A stretch of 64,000 nucleotides of DNA from Paenibacillus doosanensis (GCF_025060755.1 NZ_JANYUY010000021.1:49684-113683), one strand, 5' to 3'; numbered from the stretch's first letter, positions 9,122 to 17,824 are shown. The notes: generated by a model not told the origin, from the sequence alone. Program-made: numbers and translations.

Positions 9122-9934
9122 TCAGCTAACTCCCCGCTGCCGCATCGCCTCGAACAGCACGACCGTCGCCGCCATCGCCGCGTTCAGCGATTCGGCCCGG
9201 CCTTGCATCGGGATGATGATCTGCTCCGTCGCCAGAAGCGATACTTCTTCGGAGACGCCCTGTCCTTCGTTGCCGACAACGAACCAGACCGGCTCCCGGA
9301 AGTCGTACTCATAGCAGCTCATCTTAGCCTGCAAGCTGGTGGTCACGATAGCCGCCCCGGCGGAAGCCGCTTGCGGCAGCGCGTCCCGCAGATCGCCTTG
9401 CACGATCGGCAGATGGAACAGCGAGCCCATCGTCGAGCGGACGGTCTTCGGGTTGTACAAGTCGACGGTGCCTCTGCCGAGCAGGACGCCCGTCGCTCCC
9501 ACCGCATCGGCGCTGCGGATAATCGTCCCCAGGTTGCCGGGGTCCTGGATGCCGTCGATGACGACGACAAGCCCTGGCGCCGCGGCGGCAAGCAGATCGC
9601 GCGGCTCATAGCGCAGCTTCGGCAGCACGGCGAGCACCGCCTGCGGCGCGAGCGTATCGGTGCATTTCGCCAACACCTGCTCGCTGACGGCGACGCACTC
9701 GATGCCCGCTGCAAGCGCCTGCTCGAGCAGGCCGGTCGGCAGCTCCTGCTGCCGGTCCGAGGCGACGATAAGCGTCTCCACCGCCGCCCCCGATGCCAGC
9801 GCTTCTTGAACCAGATGAACGCCTTCGATGATGAATTGTCCCTGCTTGTCGCGGCCCTTTTTGTCCAGAAGCTGGGCCCAGCTCTTCACCCTCGGGTTAT
9901 GAACGGACGTAATGGATGATTCCAATAAAGTCAT
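9122..9934 (-). CDS. TrmH/SpoU-family RNA 2'-O-methyltransferase
   Basis: 270 aa. N-terminal substrate-binding part (SVHNPRVKSWAQLLDKKGR, then GQFIIEGVHLVQEAL) and a C-terminal SPOUT domain with its three motifs: DGIQDPGNLGTIIRSADAVG, FVVGNEGQGVSEE and IPMQGRAESLNAAMAATV. It methylates a ribose 2'-OH in rRNA or tRNA using SAM through a trefoil knot. It corresponds to B. subtilis YsgA, which also neighbours sspI, so this order is conserved. It starts nine bases after the stop of the TrkA-type gene, suggesting one transcript. Confidence 0.93.
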   Translation of the reverse strand: MTLLESSITSVHNPRVKSWAQLLDKKGRDKQGQFIIEGVHLVQEALASGAAVETLIVASDRQQELPTGLLEQALAAGIECVAVSEQVLAKCTDTLAPQAVLAVLPKLRYEPRDLLAAAAPGLVVVIDGIQDPGNLGTIIRSADAVGATGVLLGRGTVDLYNPKTVRSTMGSLFHLPIVQGDLRDALPQAASAGAAIVTTSLQAKMSCYEYDFREPVWFVVGNEGQGVSEEVSLLATEQIIIPMQGRAESLNAAMAATVVLFEAMRQRGVS

Positions 9935-9943
9935 AGCCAGTCT

Positions 9944-10603
9944 CTACTCCGCAAATGTTTTTTCGAATTGGTTCAAATCTTCGTTTTTTCCTACGATCAC
10001 CAGCGTATCGTTTTCCGTGATCAAATCTTCAGCATTGGGTGCGATATTCATACGCGCTCCCATCTTGATGGCGATGACGTTGCAGCCGTATTTGGCGCGA
10101 ATATCGAGCTGGCGCAAATTTTTGCCGATTAAATTCCGCGACGCCTGTACTTCGATGATACTGTAAGCATCGGATAATTCGATATAGTCAAGAATATTGG
10201 AAGAGATCAGATGATGAGCGACCCGCTGGCCCATATCGCGCTCGGGATAGATGACCTTGTCGGCGCCGATTTTTTTGACGACCTTGCCATGCAGCTCGTT
10301 TTGCGCTTTCACGACGATTTTCGGCACGCCGATTTCCTTCAAAATAATCGTTGTCAGTATACTCGATTGAATGTCCTGGCCAATAGCCACGATTACGACG
10401 TCGAAATTGCGCAGCCCCAGCGAACGAAGCGCTTCTTCATCCGTAGAATCGGCCTGAACGACGTGAGTGACGATAGCCGATATTTCCTGCGTTCTCTGCT
10501 CGCTGGCGTCAATCGCCAATACTTCGTAACCGAGATCGGCCAACGTCCTAGCTACACTCGAACCGAAACGCCCCATTCCGATAACGGCGAACTGCTTTTT
10601 CAT
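9944..10603 (-). CDS. TrkA/KtrA-type potassium uptake regulatory subunit
   Basis: 219 aa. An RCK_N Rossmann domain (VIGMGRFGSSVARTL, Asp in VLAIDASEQR, VVIVAIGQDIQSSI) is followed by an RCK_C domain (about 140-219: IIEVQASRNLIGKNLRQLDI, ENDTLVIVGKNEDL). It is the cytoplasmic gating ring of a Ktr/Trk potassium transporter and binds ATP/ADP or NAD(H). Family knowledge: the RCK_C domain of Bacillus and Staphylococcus KtrA/KtrC binds c-di-AMP. No KtrB-type membrane subunit lies in the window. GGGGATG precedes the ATG. Confidence 0.93.
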   Translation of the reverse strand: MKKQFAVIGMGRFGSSVARTLADLGYEVLAIDASEQRTQEISAIVTHVVQADSTDEEALRSLGLRNFDVVIVAIGQDIQSSILTTIILKEIGVPKIVVKAQNELHGKVVKKIGADKVIYPERDMGQRVAHHLISSNILDYIELSDAYSIIEVQASRNLIGKNLRQLDIRAKYGCNVIAIKMGARMNIAPNAEDLITENDTLVIVGKNEDLNQFEKTFAE

Positions 10604-10789
10604 GGAAACATCCCCTTAACCGTGAGTATATGTACTTGCTTATAAGCCATCACGTCGCCGCTGCCCGGTTTGTCCAGAAATAGACTTGCCAATAGGAAAA
10701 ATTCCCGCGCAAGGTTGACGGTTCAATAAATTTTAAAGTTCCTATGTGGTGAAAGTGTAAGCCATAAAGCGCTTCTTCATATTATACCA
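10604..10789 (-). promoter_or_regulatory. promoter (extended -10) and about 170-nt leader of the trkA-type gene
   Basis: On the minus strand TGGTATAAT (10781-10789) is an extended -10 element; no good -35 is present, as expected for that class. The implied start is near 10774, leaving an untranslated leader of about 170 nt. It lacks the conserved blocks of the ydaO/yuaA c-di-AMP riboswitch that precedes ktrA in Bacillus, so I do not call a riboswitch. Confidence 0.5.
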
Positions 10790-10881
10790 TAAAATGCTGC
10801 CGCCTATCGAAGGCATGAATCAGGCTGTTTTGGAGCATAGTAAGCGGGTAAATCCATGTGATGAAAGGCGAGGACATTTCC

Positions 10882-11085
10882 ATGAATTTAAACCTGAGAC
10901 AGGCTATCATCCAACGCGTTACGGACAAAAGCAATGAGGAGCTTTTCGAGGTGATCGAGGATTCCATGGGAGGACAGGAGCAGGTGCTTCCTGGCTTGGG
11001 CGTGCTATTCGAGATTATTTGGCAGCATAGCAATCCCGACACACAATCGCAGCTTGTTTCCACATTAAAAGAGCATTTGGCTTAA
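10882..11085 (+). CDS. sspI: small acid-soluble spore protein SspI
   Basis: 67 aa, beginning MNLNLRQAIIQRVT and containing the diagnostic VLPGLGVLFEIIWQ followed by a helix ending LKEHLA. This matches the minor SASP SspI made late in the forespore. The ATG at 10882 fits the B. subtilis N-terminus; AGG lies eight bases before it. It is divergent from the trkA-type/trmH pair, the arrangement also seen beside ysgA in Bacillus. Forespore (sigma-G) expression is expected from the family; I did not define its promoter. Confidence 0.93.
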   Translation: MNLNLRQAIIQRVTDKSNEELFEVIEDSMGGQEQVLPGLGVLFEIIWQHSNPDTQSQLVSTLKEHLA

Positions 11086-11161
11086 GGACTAGCGAAAATC
11101 CCTTCAAGCTGCGCGGGCGAGCAAAGCTCGGCAGTCATATGCGCCCGTTTCTAAACGGGAA

Positions 11162-11219
11162 AAAATGCCGTGCACACGCCAGTTCCCATTCAGTGGGAGC
11201 TTGGCAGGCACGGCATTTT
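11162..11219. terminator. bidirectional terminator between sspI and the Gfo/Idh/MocA operon
   Basis: Long imperfect stem with outer arms AAAATGCCGTGC (11162-11173) and GCACGGCATTTT (11208-11219) and an inner GCCA...TGGC stem. Flanking A and T runs on both sides let it stop sspI from the left and the dehydrogenase operon from the right. Confidence 0.85.
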
Positions 11220-11233
11220 CTAAAAAGGCATAA

Positions 11234-12337
11234 TTAATCCAGAACACCTTTCACTAAACCGGACGGCATCGGCTCAGGTGTATCGCAGCTGCTTTGCATC
11301 GTATAATGCTTGCCTTCGGCTGAGGCATCATGGAATCCGTGCATCGCTTCCAGCACATGATAAGCCAGCTCGCCGTTAGCCCGGTTCTTTCGGCCCCCCC
11401 GAATGGCGTAAGCCATATCCAGAACGCCGAGTCCTCGGCTGTTGTCTGTATATCCGTGCGTCAGCGGAATTTCGCTGAATTCCTTGGCGTCAGCCCGGCG
11501 CAGCAGAACCGGACCGCCGAACGTATTCGGGTCCGGCACGCTCAGCGTGCCTTGGCTGCCGTAAATTTCGATCCGCGGCAACTGCGATCCGCCGAACGCA
11601 TCGAAGCTGGTGATGATCGTGCCGATAGCTCCGCCGTGGAAATCGATAACCCCTGCGACATGAGTCGGCGTCTGCACCTGAATGGTCTGGCCGAATTTGG
11701 GCTGGCTCGTAATCGTGCGCTCGGGATACGAAATTTTGGCCGACCCGGTCACTCTCTGCATAGGTCCGAGCATAGCGACCAGAGCCGTCAAATAGTAAGG
11801 GCCCATATCGAACATCGGACCGCCGCCTGGCGCATAATAAAATTCCGGATCGGGATGCCAATGCTCATGACCGCGGCCGATCATGAAAGCGGATGCGGCT
11901 ACGGGCGTACCGATCCAGCCGTCCCGAATCAGCTTGATGCAGGTTTGAATCCCGCCGCCGAGGAACGTATCCGGCGCGCTGCCGACCAGCAGTCCTTTGC
12001 TGCGCGCCGTATCAAGTATGCGCTTACCTTCTTCGCGCGTTACTGCAAGCGGCTTCTCTACATATACGTGCTTGCCCGCTTCCAGAGCCTGCAAGCAGAC
12101 TTCGGCGTGAGCGGCGGGAATCGTCAAATTAATGACCAGATCGATTTGCGGGTCGGCGAGCAGTTCCTGAACCGAGCAGGCTTTCGGAATGCCGTATTCT
12201 TCAGCGCTCGCTCTGGCGCGGTCCACATTCAAATCAGCGCAAGCCGCAACCTCCAGCGCAGCGAACGAGCCGCAGTTTTTGAAATAAATGCCGCTGATTT
12301 TGCCGCAGCCCACGATACCTATTCTAACCTTCTCCAT
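11234..12337 (-). CDS. Gfo/Idh/MocA-family oxidoreductase
   Basis: 367 aa. Rossmann motif GIVGCGKISGIYF at the N-terminus, the family signature HVYVEKPLAVTREEG, and the C-terminal alpha/beta domain with GGGPMFDMGPYYLTAL containing the likely catalytic Asp and Tyr region. It is an NAD(P)-dependent dehydrogenase or reductase acting on a sugar or inositol derivative; the substrate is unknown. It is the last gene of the LacI - Gfo - ThuA - Gfo operon, 89 bp after the ThuA-like gene, and ends just before a strong terminator. Confidence 0.92.
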   Translation of the reverse strand: MEKVRIGIVGCGKISGIYFKNCGSFAALEVAACADLNVDRARASAEEYGIPKACSVQELLADPQIDLVINLTIPAAHAEVCLQALEAGKHVYVEKPLAVTREEGKRILDTARSKGLLVGSAPDTFLGGGIQTCIKLIRDGWIGTPVAASAFMIGRGHEHWHPDPEFYYAPGGGPMFDMGPYYLTALVAMLGPMQRVTGSAKISYPERTITSQPKFGQTIQVQTPTHVAGVIDFHGGAIGTIITSFDAFGGSQLPRIEIYGSQGTLSVPDPNTFGGPVLLRRADAKEFSEIPLTHGYTDNSRGLGVLDMAYAIRGGRKNRANGELAYHVLEAMHGFHDASAEGKHYTMQSSCDTPEPMPSGLVKGVLD

Positions 12338-12426
12338 ATCCTGCCGCTTCCTCCTCTTGTTATAGGCCCTTATTGAATCGTCCCAAATGCTGGCTATGCT
12401 CTAACAAACGTCACTGCCGCAGCCGG

Positions 12427-13155
12427 TTAGTTGCTGTCTCCCATTCCCGTATAGGCTGCGCCTGTCGCGAAGGCTCCCGCATCCCGGGCTGCCGCCAATT
12501 TGCCTTCGGCCGCCCACAGCAGACCGCGGCGCATAATTTCCTTCACTTGCGGCATTTCTACTATGTTCGCCTGATGTCCGAGCGAGCAGTAGAATACGCG
12601 GCCGACGCCCCAGCGCTTCGTCCAGATTACCGGCATGTCGACCGCTTTATTGAGCGAGTGCGGACCCTGAACGACAGGGAAACGAGTCGTAGCCAGCACC
12701 TCTACGGCCGGATCGACGTGCAAATAATATTGCTCGCTCTTGACGGTGAAATCTTCGATTCCTTCGACAAGGGGGCTCGAGCTGTGCTTGATGTTGACGA
12801 CATATTCCACGCCGTCGTTGCCCGGATGGGCGACCCATTGTCCGCCGGTCATAAACTGCCAGTCGACGTTATTGCGGAACGCATCGCACATCCCGCCGTG
12901 GCATCCGGCGATGCCTACGCCGCTCTGCACGGCCTCAGACACGTTCTTGACCAGATCCTTGGTAATTTCCCCCATCGTCCATGCCGGTACGATCAGATCG
13001 AGCCCGCGCAGCTTCCCGGCGTCGGCGAACGCTTCCAGCGTATCCGATACCTCCGCTTCGAAGCCCGCTTCCTCCAGCAGTCCTCGGAAAATCTCGGACA
13101 CTTCCTTCGGCTGATGCCCCTGCCATCCGCCTTGTACGATCAATGCTTTTTTCAT
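12427..13155 (-). CDS. ThuA-like domain protein
   Basis: 242 aa with a class-I glutamine-amidotransferase-like fold: ALIVQGGWQGHQPKEVSEIF, GVGIAGCHGGMCDAFR, GGQWVAHPG, YYLHVDPAVEVLATT and VFYCSLGHQ. ThuA proteins are linked to trehalose/sucrose or other sugar utilisation, but their reaction is not established. The ATG at 13155 is chosen because AGGAG lies ten bases upstream; a CTG three codons earlier is less likely. It is 15 bp downstream of one Gfo/Idh/MocA gene and upstream of another, so the three probably act on the same carbohydrate. Confidence 0.88.
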   Translation of the reverse strand: MKKALIVQGGWQGHQPKEVSEIFRGLLEEAGFEAEVSDTLEAFADAGKLRGLDLIVPAWTMGEITKDLVKNVSEAVQSGVGIAGCHGGMCDAFRNNVDWQFMTGGQWVAHPGNDGVEYVVNIKHSSSPLVEGIEDFTVKSEQYYLHVDPAVEVLATTRFPVVQGPHSLNKAVDMPVIWTKRWGVGRVFYCSLGHQANIVEMPQVKEIMRRGLLWAAEGKLAAARDAGAFATGAAYTGMGDSN

Positions 13156-13170
13156 CGTCAGCACGCTCCT

Positions 13171-14331
13171 TTACACTTCCTCGATTTTAACCCAGCGGCG
13201 CTCTTCAATCGAGCGTTCCACCGCTTCCAGCACTTCCTGGCATTTGACACCGTCCACGAAATTCGGAACCGGCTGGCGGTCTTCCTCCAGCGCCTGCATC
13301 AGCTCCACAACTTCGTGCACGAACGTATGCTCATAGCCGATCGTATGACCGGCAGGCCACCAGGCGTCCATGTAGGCATGAGCCGCGTCGGTCGCGAGCA
13401 CGCGCCGGAAGCCCTGTACGTCATCGGCATCATCGGTAAAATATACCTGCAGCTCGTTCATCCGCTCGAAGTCGAATTTGACGCTGCCTTTGGAGCCGTT
13501 GATTTCGAAAGCGTTCGTGCAGCGGTGACCCGGAGCGAAGCGCGTCGCCTCGAAGCTGCCGAGCGCTCCGTTCGCGAACCGGCTCATGAACAGCGTAGCA
13601 TCGTCGACCGTCACCGGCCCGCGCGGCGCATCCTTGCTGCCTTTGGCGCTAAGCCCCGTCATCGTCGTCGGCAGCGGCCGCTCCTTGACGAACGTCTCGC
13701 TCATCCCGATCACTTCGCTCATCCCGCCGACCAAATAATGCGCAAGATCAATCAGATGCGCGCCCAGATCGCCGTGAGAGCCGGAGCCGGCGATTTCCTT
13801 CTGCAGCCGCCAGACGAGCGGAAAATCCGGATCGACGATCCAGTCCTGCAGAAACCAGGCGCGGAAGTGATAAATTTGCCCGAGCCGTCCTTCGTCGAGC
13901 AGCTTCTTCGCCAGCTGCACGGCCGGAGCGAAGCGGTAATTGAAGCCGACCATATGCTTCACGCCCGCATCCTCCGCCGCTTGCAGCATCTCGCGCGAGT
14001 CGGCCAGCGTCAGCGCGAGCGGCTTCTCGCAGAACAAGTGCTTGCCAGCTTTGGCGGCGGCAAGCGCGATATCCTTATGCGCGTCGCTCGGCGCGTTGAT
14101 GTCGATCAGATCGATATCGCTGCGCTGCACCAGCTCGCGCCAATCGGTGACGTAGCCTTCCCAGCCGAATTGCTCGGCGGCCTGGGCGACGCCCGCTTCG
14201 TCGCGCCCGCAGATCAGCTTCATAACCGGCCGGGCCGATTTCGGAAAAAACATATGCAAATCGCGGTAAGCATGGCTGTGCGCCTTGCCCATAAATTTAT
14301 AACCGATCATCCCGATATTGAACTGCTTCAT
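13171..14331 (-). CDS. Gfo/Idh/MocA-family oxidoreductase
   Basis: 386 aa. NAD-binding start NIGMIGYKFMGKAHSHAYRD, signature HLFCEKPLALTLADS, and C-terminal GSGSHGDLGAHLIDLAHYLV with candidate catalytic Asp and His. The last residues follow the pattern of sugar or inositol 2-dehydrogenases of Paenibacillus and Bacillus. It is the first structural gene after the LacI regulator (66-bp gap) and is followed within 15 bp by the ThuA-like gene. The substrate cannot be told; the adjacent dehydrogenase is only distantly similar. Confidence 0.92.
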   Translation of the reverse strand: MKQFNIGMIGYKFMGKAHSHAYRDLHMFFPKSARPVMKLICGRDEAGVAQAAEQFGWEGYVTDWRELVQRSDIDLIDINAPSDAHKDIALAAAKAGKHLFCEKPLALTLADSREMLQAAEDAGVKHMVGFNYRFAPAVQLAKKLLDEGRLGQIYHFRAWFLQDWIVDPDFPLVWRLQKEIAGSGSHGDLGAHLIDLAHYLVGGMSEVIGMSETFVKERPLPTTMTGLSAKGSKDAPRGPVTVDDATLFMSRFANGALGSFEATRFAPGHRCTNAFEINGSKGSVKFDFERMNELQVYFTDDADDVQGFRRVLATDAAHAYMDAWWPAGHTIGYEHTFVHEVVELMQALEEDRQPVPNFVDGVKCQEVLEAVERSIEERRWVKIEEV

Positions 14332-14397
14332 TCCCGTTCCTCCCGTTCATGAAAATGAATTTCATTTCATTCGATTTGATTCGTTTACCGGTTGGAC

Positions 14398-15420
14398 TTA
14401 CCGTTTGGAGCACGACTGCCGGACGACCAATTGCGTACCCAGCTTCAATTGAAACGGTTCGCCTTCCTGCAGCACGAGCGACAGCAGCCGATCGGCGGCC
14501 AGGCTCCCCATCTCATAGAATGGGACGCCGACGCTGGTCAGCGGCGGATCGGTAACGCGCGCCGCATCGGAATTGTCGCAGCCGATGATCGCGATATCCC
14601 GCCCGGCTTCCCAGCCGAACTCGCGCAATCCCTGCATCAGCCCGGTCGCCATCCGGTCATTCGCGGAAAAAACGGCATCGATTTCCTCCCGATGTTCGTA
14701 GATGCGGGCCGCTGCGCGGTAGCCGCTCGTCCGGCTGTAATTGCCCTCATAATACCAATGAGGGTACCCCGCAGGCTCGATGCCCGCTTCGCGCATCGCC
14801 CTCTCATAGCCCTTGCGCCGATCGCCGCTGCTGGAGAACTGAGGCGATCCGTTCAGGAATGCGATCCGGCGGTATCCTTTTTGAAGCAAATGCCGCACCG
14901 CCATGTAGCTGCCGGCCTCGTGATCGGCATCCACTTCGTTGAAGCGTTCGCCCGGGAAATGCTGATTAACCAAGCAGAACGGGTGTCCCGCCTCCTGCAG
15001 CCGTTTCAGCTGGTCCCGCTCCCGCGGCGTATCGCCGGCGCCGAGAATAATACAGGCATCGACCTTCTGTGAGCGAAAAATATCGCTGTAATCGCTTTCT
15101 TCCTCCATGGTGCGGAGCATCAGCAGCAGGTCGTATCCCTTCTCCCGCACTTTCGAACCGATGCCGCTCAAAATTTCCGAGAAAAAATACGTCGAGAATA
15201 AATGAACTTTAGGAACGTATGGAAGAACTACGCCCAAATTGCCGCTGCGGCGGCGGGCAAAGCTCTGAGCAATCGCGTTGGGATGATAGTTGAGTGTCTT
15301 GGCTGCTTCCAGCACCCGCAGCTTCGTTTCCTCCTTCATCGGCCCTATGCCGTTGAATACTCTGGAGACGGTAGCTTCGGATACGCGCGCTAACTCAGCC
15401 ACTTCCTTCCTCGTTACAAT
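14398..15420 (-). CDS. LacI-family transcriptional regulator, probable ATT start
   Basis: 340 aa if translation starts at the ATT at 15420. The HTH is then at the very N-terminus (VTRKEVAELARVSEATVSRV), as in all LacI proteins, followed by the hinge NYHPNAIAQSFARR and a periplasmic-binding-like effector domain (from NLGVVLPYVPK, with DAVFSANDRMATGLMQGL). AAAGGAGGGA lies eight bases before the ATT, an optimal site. Upstream candidates (ATG at about 15466 and TTG at 15495) fall in the predicted -10 and -35 elements, so they are unlikely. The neighbouring TTG is out of frame and followed by TAA. It probably represses its own operon and responds to a sugar. Confidence 0.88.
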   Translation of the reverse strand: MVTRKEVAELARVSEATVSRVFNGIGPMKEETKLRVLEAAKTLNYHPNAIAQSFARRRSGNLGVVLPYVPKVHLFSTYFFSEILSGIGSKVREKGYDLLLMLRTMEEESDYSDIFRSQKVDACIILGAGDTPRERDQLKRLQEAGHPFCLVNQHFPGERFNEVDADHEAGSYMAVRHLLQKGYRRIAFLNGSPQFSSSGDRRKGYERAMREAGIEPAGYPHWYYEGNYSRTSGYRAAARIYEHREEIDAVFSANDRMATGLMQGLREFGWEAGRDIAIIGCDNSDAARVTDPPLTSVGVPFYEMGSLAADRLLSLVLQEGEPFQLKLGTQLVVRQSCSKR

Positions 15421-15449
15421 ATGCGCTCCCTCCTTTTCCAAATCAAAGC

Positions 15450-15495
15450 AAAATGTACACGCGTACATTTTCTCATGCGAACGCCTATCTGTCAA
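15450..15495 (-). promoter_or_regulatory. promoter and LacI-type operator of the LacI/Gfo/ThuA operon
   Basis: On the minus strand a perfect -35 TTGACA (15490-15495) is followed, after 17 nt, by GAAAAT (15467-15472) as a -10 with four of six consensus bases. Overlapping the -10 is a 22-bp palindrome with 9-bp arms, AAAATGTAC and GTACATTTT (15450-15471), centred on CG-rich bases, as typical LacI-family operators are. Binding there would block initiation, so autorepression is inferred. Confidence 0.72.
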
Positions 15496-15627
15496 TCGGG
15501 TATTTTGACCTTATTCCTATAATGATAGTGGTATTGATATTATGCTGACAAGCGTCTATGCTGTTAGTAGCCGCGGGCGAATTAGAATCACCCGCTTTCA
15601 CATTATTCGTTCAAGGAGTGTTTGCGA

Positions 15628-16341
15628 ATGAAGCTGCTTGTGGCCGAGGACGATACGTCCGTTTGCGAAATGCTGCAGCTGTTTTTTCAAAAAGAGCGGT
15701 ACGACACGACCTTCGTACACGATGGGCTTACGGCACAGCAGCGTATCGACGGAGAGCCCTGGGATTTCATTATTCTCGATTGGATGCTTCCGGGAAAGGA
15801 TGGCGTCAGCCTGTGCAAGGATCTGCGTCAAACCCGCGAGACGCCCGTCATCCTGCTTACCGCCCGCGACCGCGAGCAGGATCGGATTCAAGGGCTAGAG
15901 CTTGGAGCCGACGATTATGTCACCAAGCCGTTCAGTCCGATGGAGCTGATCGCCCGGATGAAAGCGGTGCTGCGCCGTTACCGGATCGGGACCTCGTCGG
16001 AAGCACGAGAAACCGCCGCGGCGGTAGAAGAATCGGACCGCTTCAGCGTGCTTAAGCATAAATCGATTACGATTCAGCTGGAATCCCGTACGGCGGTCAT
16101 TCAAGGTCAGGAAATTACGAATTTGACCCCGAAGGAGTTCGAACTGCTCTGTCTGTTCGTCCGCTACCCGAAGAAGGTGTTCACCCGGGAACAGCTGCTT
16201 GAGAGCATCTGGGGCTACGATTACATCGGAGAAGAGCGCACGGTCGACGTACATATTAAGCGGCTGCGCAATAAAATTTCGACTCAGGAATGCCCGTTGA
16301 TCGTCACGGTATGGGGCGTAGGCTATAAGCTGGAGGAGTAG
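15628..16341 (+). CDS. OmpR/PhoB-family response regulator
   Basis: 237 aa. Receiver domain with acidic pair EDD at residues 8-10, phosphoacceptor Asp51 in IILDWMLPGKDG, and the conserved Lys in DDYVTKPFSP; then a winged-helix DNA-binding domain (NLTPKEFELLCLFVRYP, IWGYDYIGEERTVDVHIKRL). AAGGAG lies nine bases before the ATG at 15628, preferred to a TTG two codons upstream. The sensor kinase gene begins two bases after its stop, so they are cotranscribed. No target gene is adjacent. Confidence 0.93.
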   Translation: MKLLVAEDDTSVCEMLQLFFQKERYDTTFVHDGLTAQQRIDGEPWDFIILDWMLPGKDGVSLCKDLRQTRETPVILLTARDREQDRIQGLELGADDYVTKPFSPMELIARMKAVLRRYRIGTSSEARETAAAVEESDRFSVLKHKSITIQLESRTAVIQGQEITNLTPKEFELLCLFVRYPKKVFTREQLLESIWGYDYIGEERTVDVHIKRLRNKISTQECPLIVTVWGVGYKLEE

Positions 16342-16342
16342 C

Positions 16343-17824
16343 ATGCCCAAGATCAAATACCGTTTTACCTTTTTCCAGCGGCTTGCTCTAAGCCACCTCA
16401 TCGTTTCGCTGCTCATACTCGCCCTGCTCAGCATGGGCTTCGCCTATTACGTCAAGCAGCAGGTGTACGATTCGGTAACGCAGGAGCTGAACAATTCGGC
16501 GAAGGTCGTCTCCAAACTGCTGTCCAAGGACGAAGAAAACTCCGGACCGCAGGTGCAAAATTACCGCAACCTGCTCAATGAGCGCAAAATTTCGTTTATT
16601 CTTTTCAACAAGACGGGGGAAGTTCTCTTCAGCGATCCGAATATGCCGGCGGCGCTGCTGGGCAAGCCGTTTCTGGACAGTCTTCGCGCGCGAATTTCTT
16701 CCATTCAGAACAACGAGAGCTTCATCGTCAGCCGGAATATCCCCGAGCCGCTGGTCGTGCTGGGCAAAACGATCAAGCCCCGCAGCGAAAAGGGCGATAT
16801 GCACTTGTTTATATTTTCGCCGCTTGAAGGCTATAAGGAGACGCTGCAGACGTTCTATGACGCCCTGCTCTTCATGATCGCGATCGTCTTCTTGCTGGCC
16901 GTTTTCGTCAGCTTGCTCATCTCGCGCAATATAAGCAAAAGCATTCAGCCGCTGCGTCAAGCTACCCGGCAAATTGCCGCGGGGGACTATGCCGCCCGCC
17001 TCCCCGTAAACCGTACGGACGAGCTCGGCGACCTGGCGGCGGACTTCAATTCGATGGCCGCTCAGCTGGAAGCCTCATCCAATATGCTGGGGCAATACGA
17101 GAACCGCAGGCGGCAGTTTATTATGGATGTCACCCATGAGCTGCGAACGCCGCTGACTTCGATTCGCGGCATTATTGAAGGGCTGAAGAACGATCTGGTC
17201 GCGGAACAGGAAGAGAGGTACCGGTATTACGGCATTATCGAGAAAGAAACGTTCCGTCTGATCCGGCTCATCAATGAGCTGCTCGACATGGAGAAGATCG
17301 AGAGCGGCATGATCTCGCTGGCCAAGAAGCATACGCCGCTTCGGGAACTGATGGAGATCGTCGCGGAATCGCTGGAAGTGCTGGTGGAGGAGAAAAATCT
17401 GCAAATCATTATCGAATGCGAGCCCGGTTTGCAAGTTTACGGAGATTATGACCGGCTGACGCAAATTTTGCTTAATCTGGTCAAAAACAGTATCCAATTC
17501 ACTCAATACGGCTCCATCCGCTTGAAAGGGTCCGAGACGAATACGGAGACGAGAATCGAAATATCCGATACCGGCCGGGGCATGTCCAGCGAGGAGCTGT
17601 CGCTAATTTGGGAACGTTTCTATAAGGCGGACCCGTCCCGGACCAAAAGCAACAGCGAGACCGGCTTGGGACTGTCGATCGTGAAGCAGCTTGTCGAAGC
17701 GCATCAAGGGACTATCGAAGTGCAAAGCGCACCCGGCCTGGGCTCGGTCTTTATCGTCTCGATGCCCAAAGAAGAGCGGCAGTCCGCCTTGCCGCAATCG
17801 GAGAGAGGCCTGTCCTCGTCCTAG
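16343..17824 (+). CDS. membrane sensor histidine kinase, partner of the preceding regulator
   Basis: 493 aa. Transmembrane segments at about 14-36 and 174-194 enclose an extracytoplasmic sensor region; then HAMP (about 195-247), HisKA with His265 in DVTHELRTPLTSIRG, and an HATPase domain with the N box LNLVKNSIQF, DTGRGMS and GLGLSIVKQLVEAH. It phosphorylates the co-encoded OmpR-type regulator in response to an unknown envelope signal. The pair is otherwise isolated and converges on a YheC/YheD gene. Confidence 0.93.
   Translation: MPKIKYRFTFFQRLALSHLIVSLLILALLSMGFAYYVKQQVYDSVTQELNNSAKVVSKLLSKDEENSGPQVQNYRNLLNERKISFILFNKTGEVLFSDPNMPAALLGKPFLDSLRARISSIQNNESFIVSRNIPEPLVVLGKTIKPRSEKGDMHLFIFSPLEGYKETLQTFYDALLFMIAIVFLLAVFVSLLISRNISKSIQPLRQATRQIAAGDYAARLPVNRTDELGDLAADFNSMAAQLEASSNMLGQYENRRRQFIMDVTHELRTPLTSIRGIIEGLKNDLVAEQEERYRYYGIIEKETFRLIRLINELLDMEKIESGMISLAKKHTPLRELMEIVAESLEVLVEEKNLQIIIECEPGLQVYGDYDRLTQILLNLVKNSIQFTQYGSIRLKGSETNTETRIEISDTGRGMSSEELSLIWERFYKADPSRTKSNSETGLGLSIVKQLVEAHQGTIEVQSAPGLGSVFIVSMPKEERQSALPQSERGLSSS

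Noticed and set aside
10604..10780. c-di-AMP (ydaO/yuaA) riboswitch before the Ktr-type gene
   Set aside because: The hallmark GGGGAACC and GGGGUGAAUC-type blocks are not present in the leader.
12373..14352. 659-codon open frame on the plus strand
   Set aside because: It is antisense to three well-supported genes (Gfo, ThuA-like, Gfo), has no ribosome site and reflects high GC with few stops.
15421..15495. Upstream ATG and TTG as starts of the LacI gene
   Set aside because: They coincide with the predicted -10 and -35 and the operator, and would place an odd tail (YACTFCFDLEK) before the HTH.
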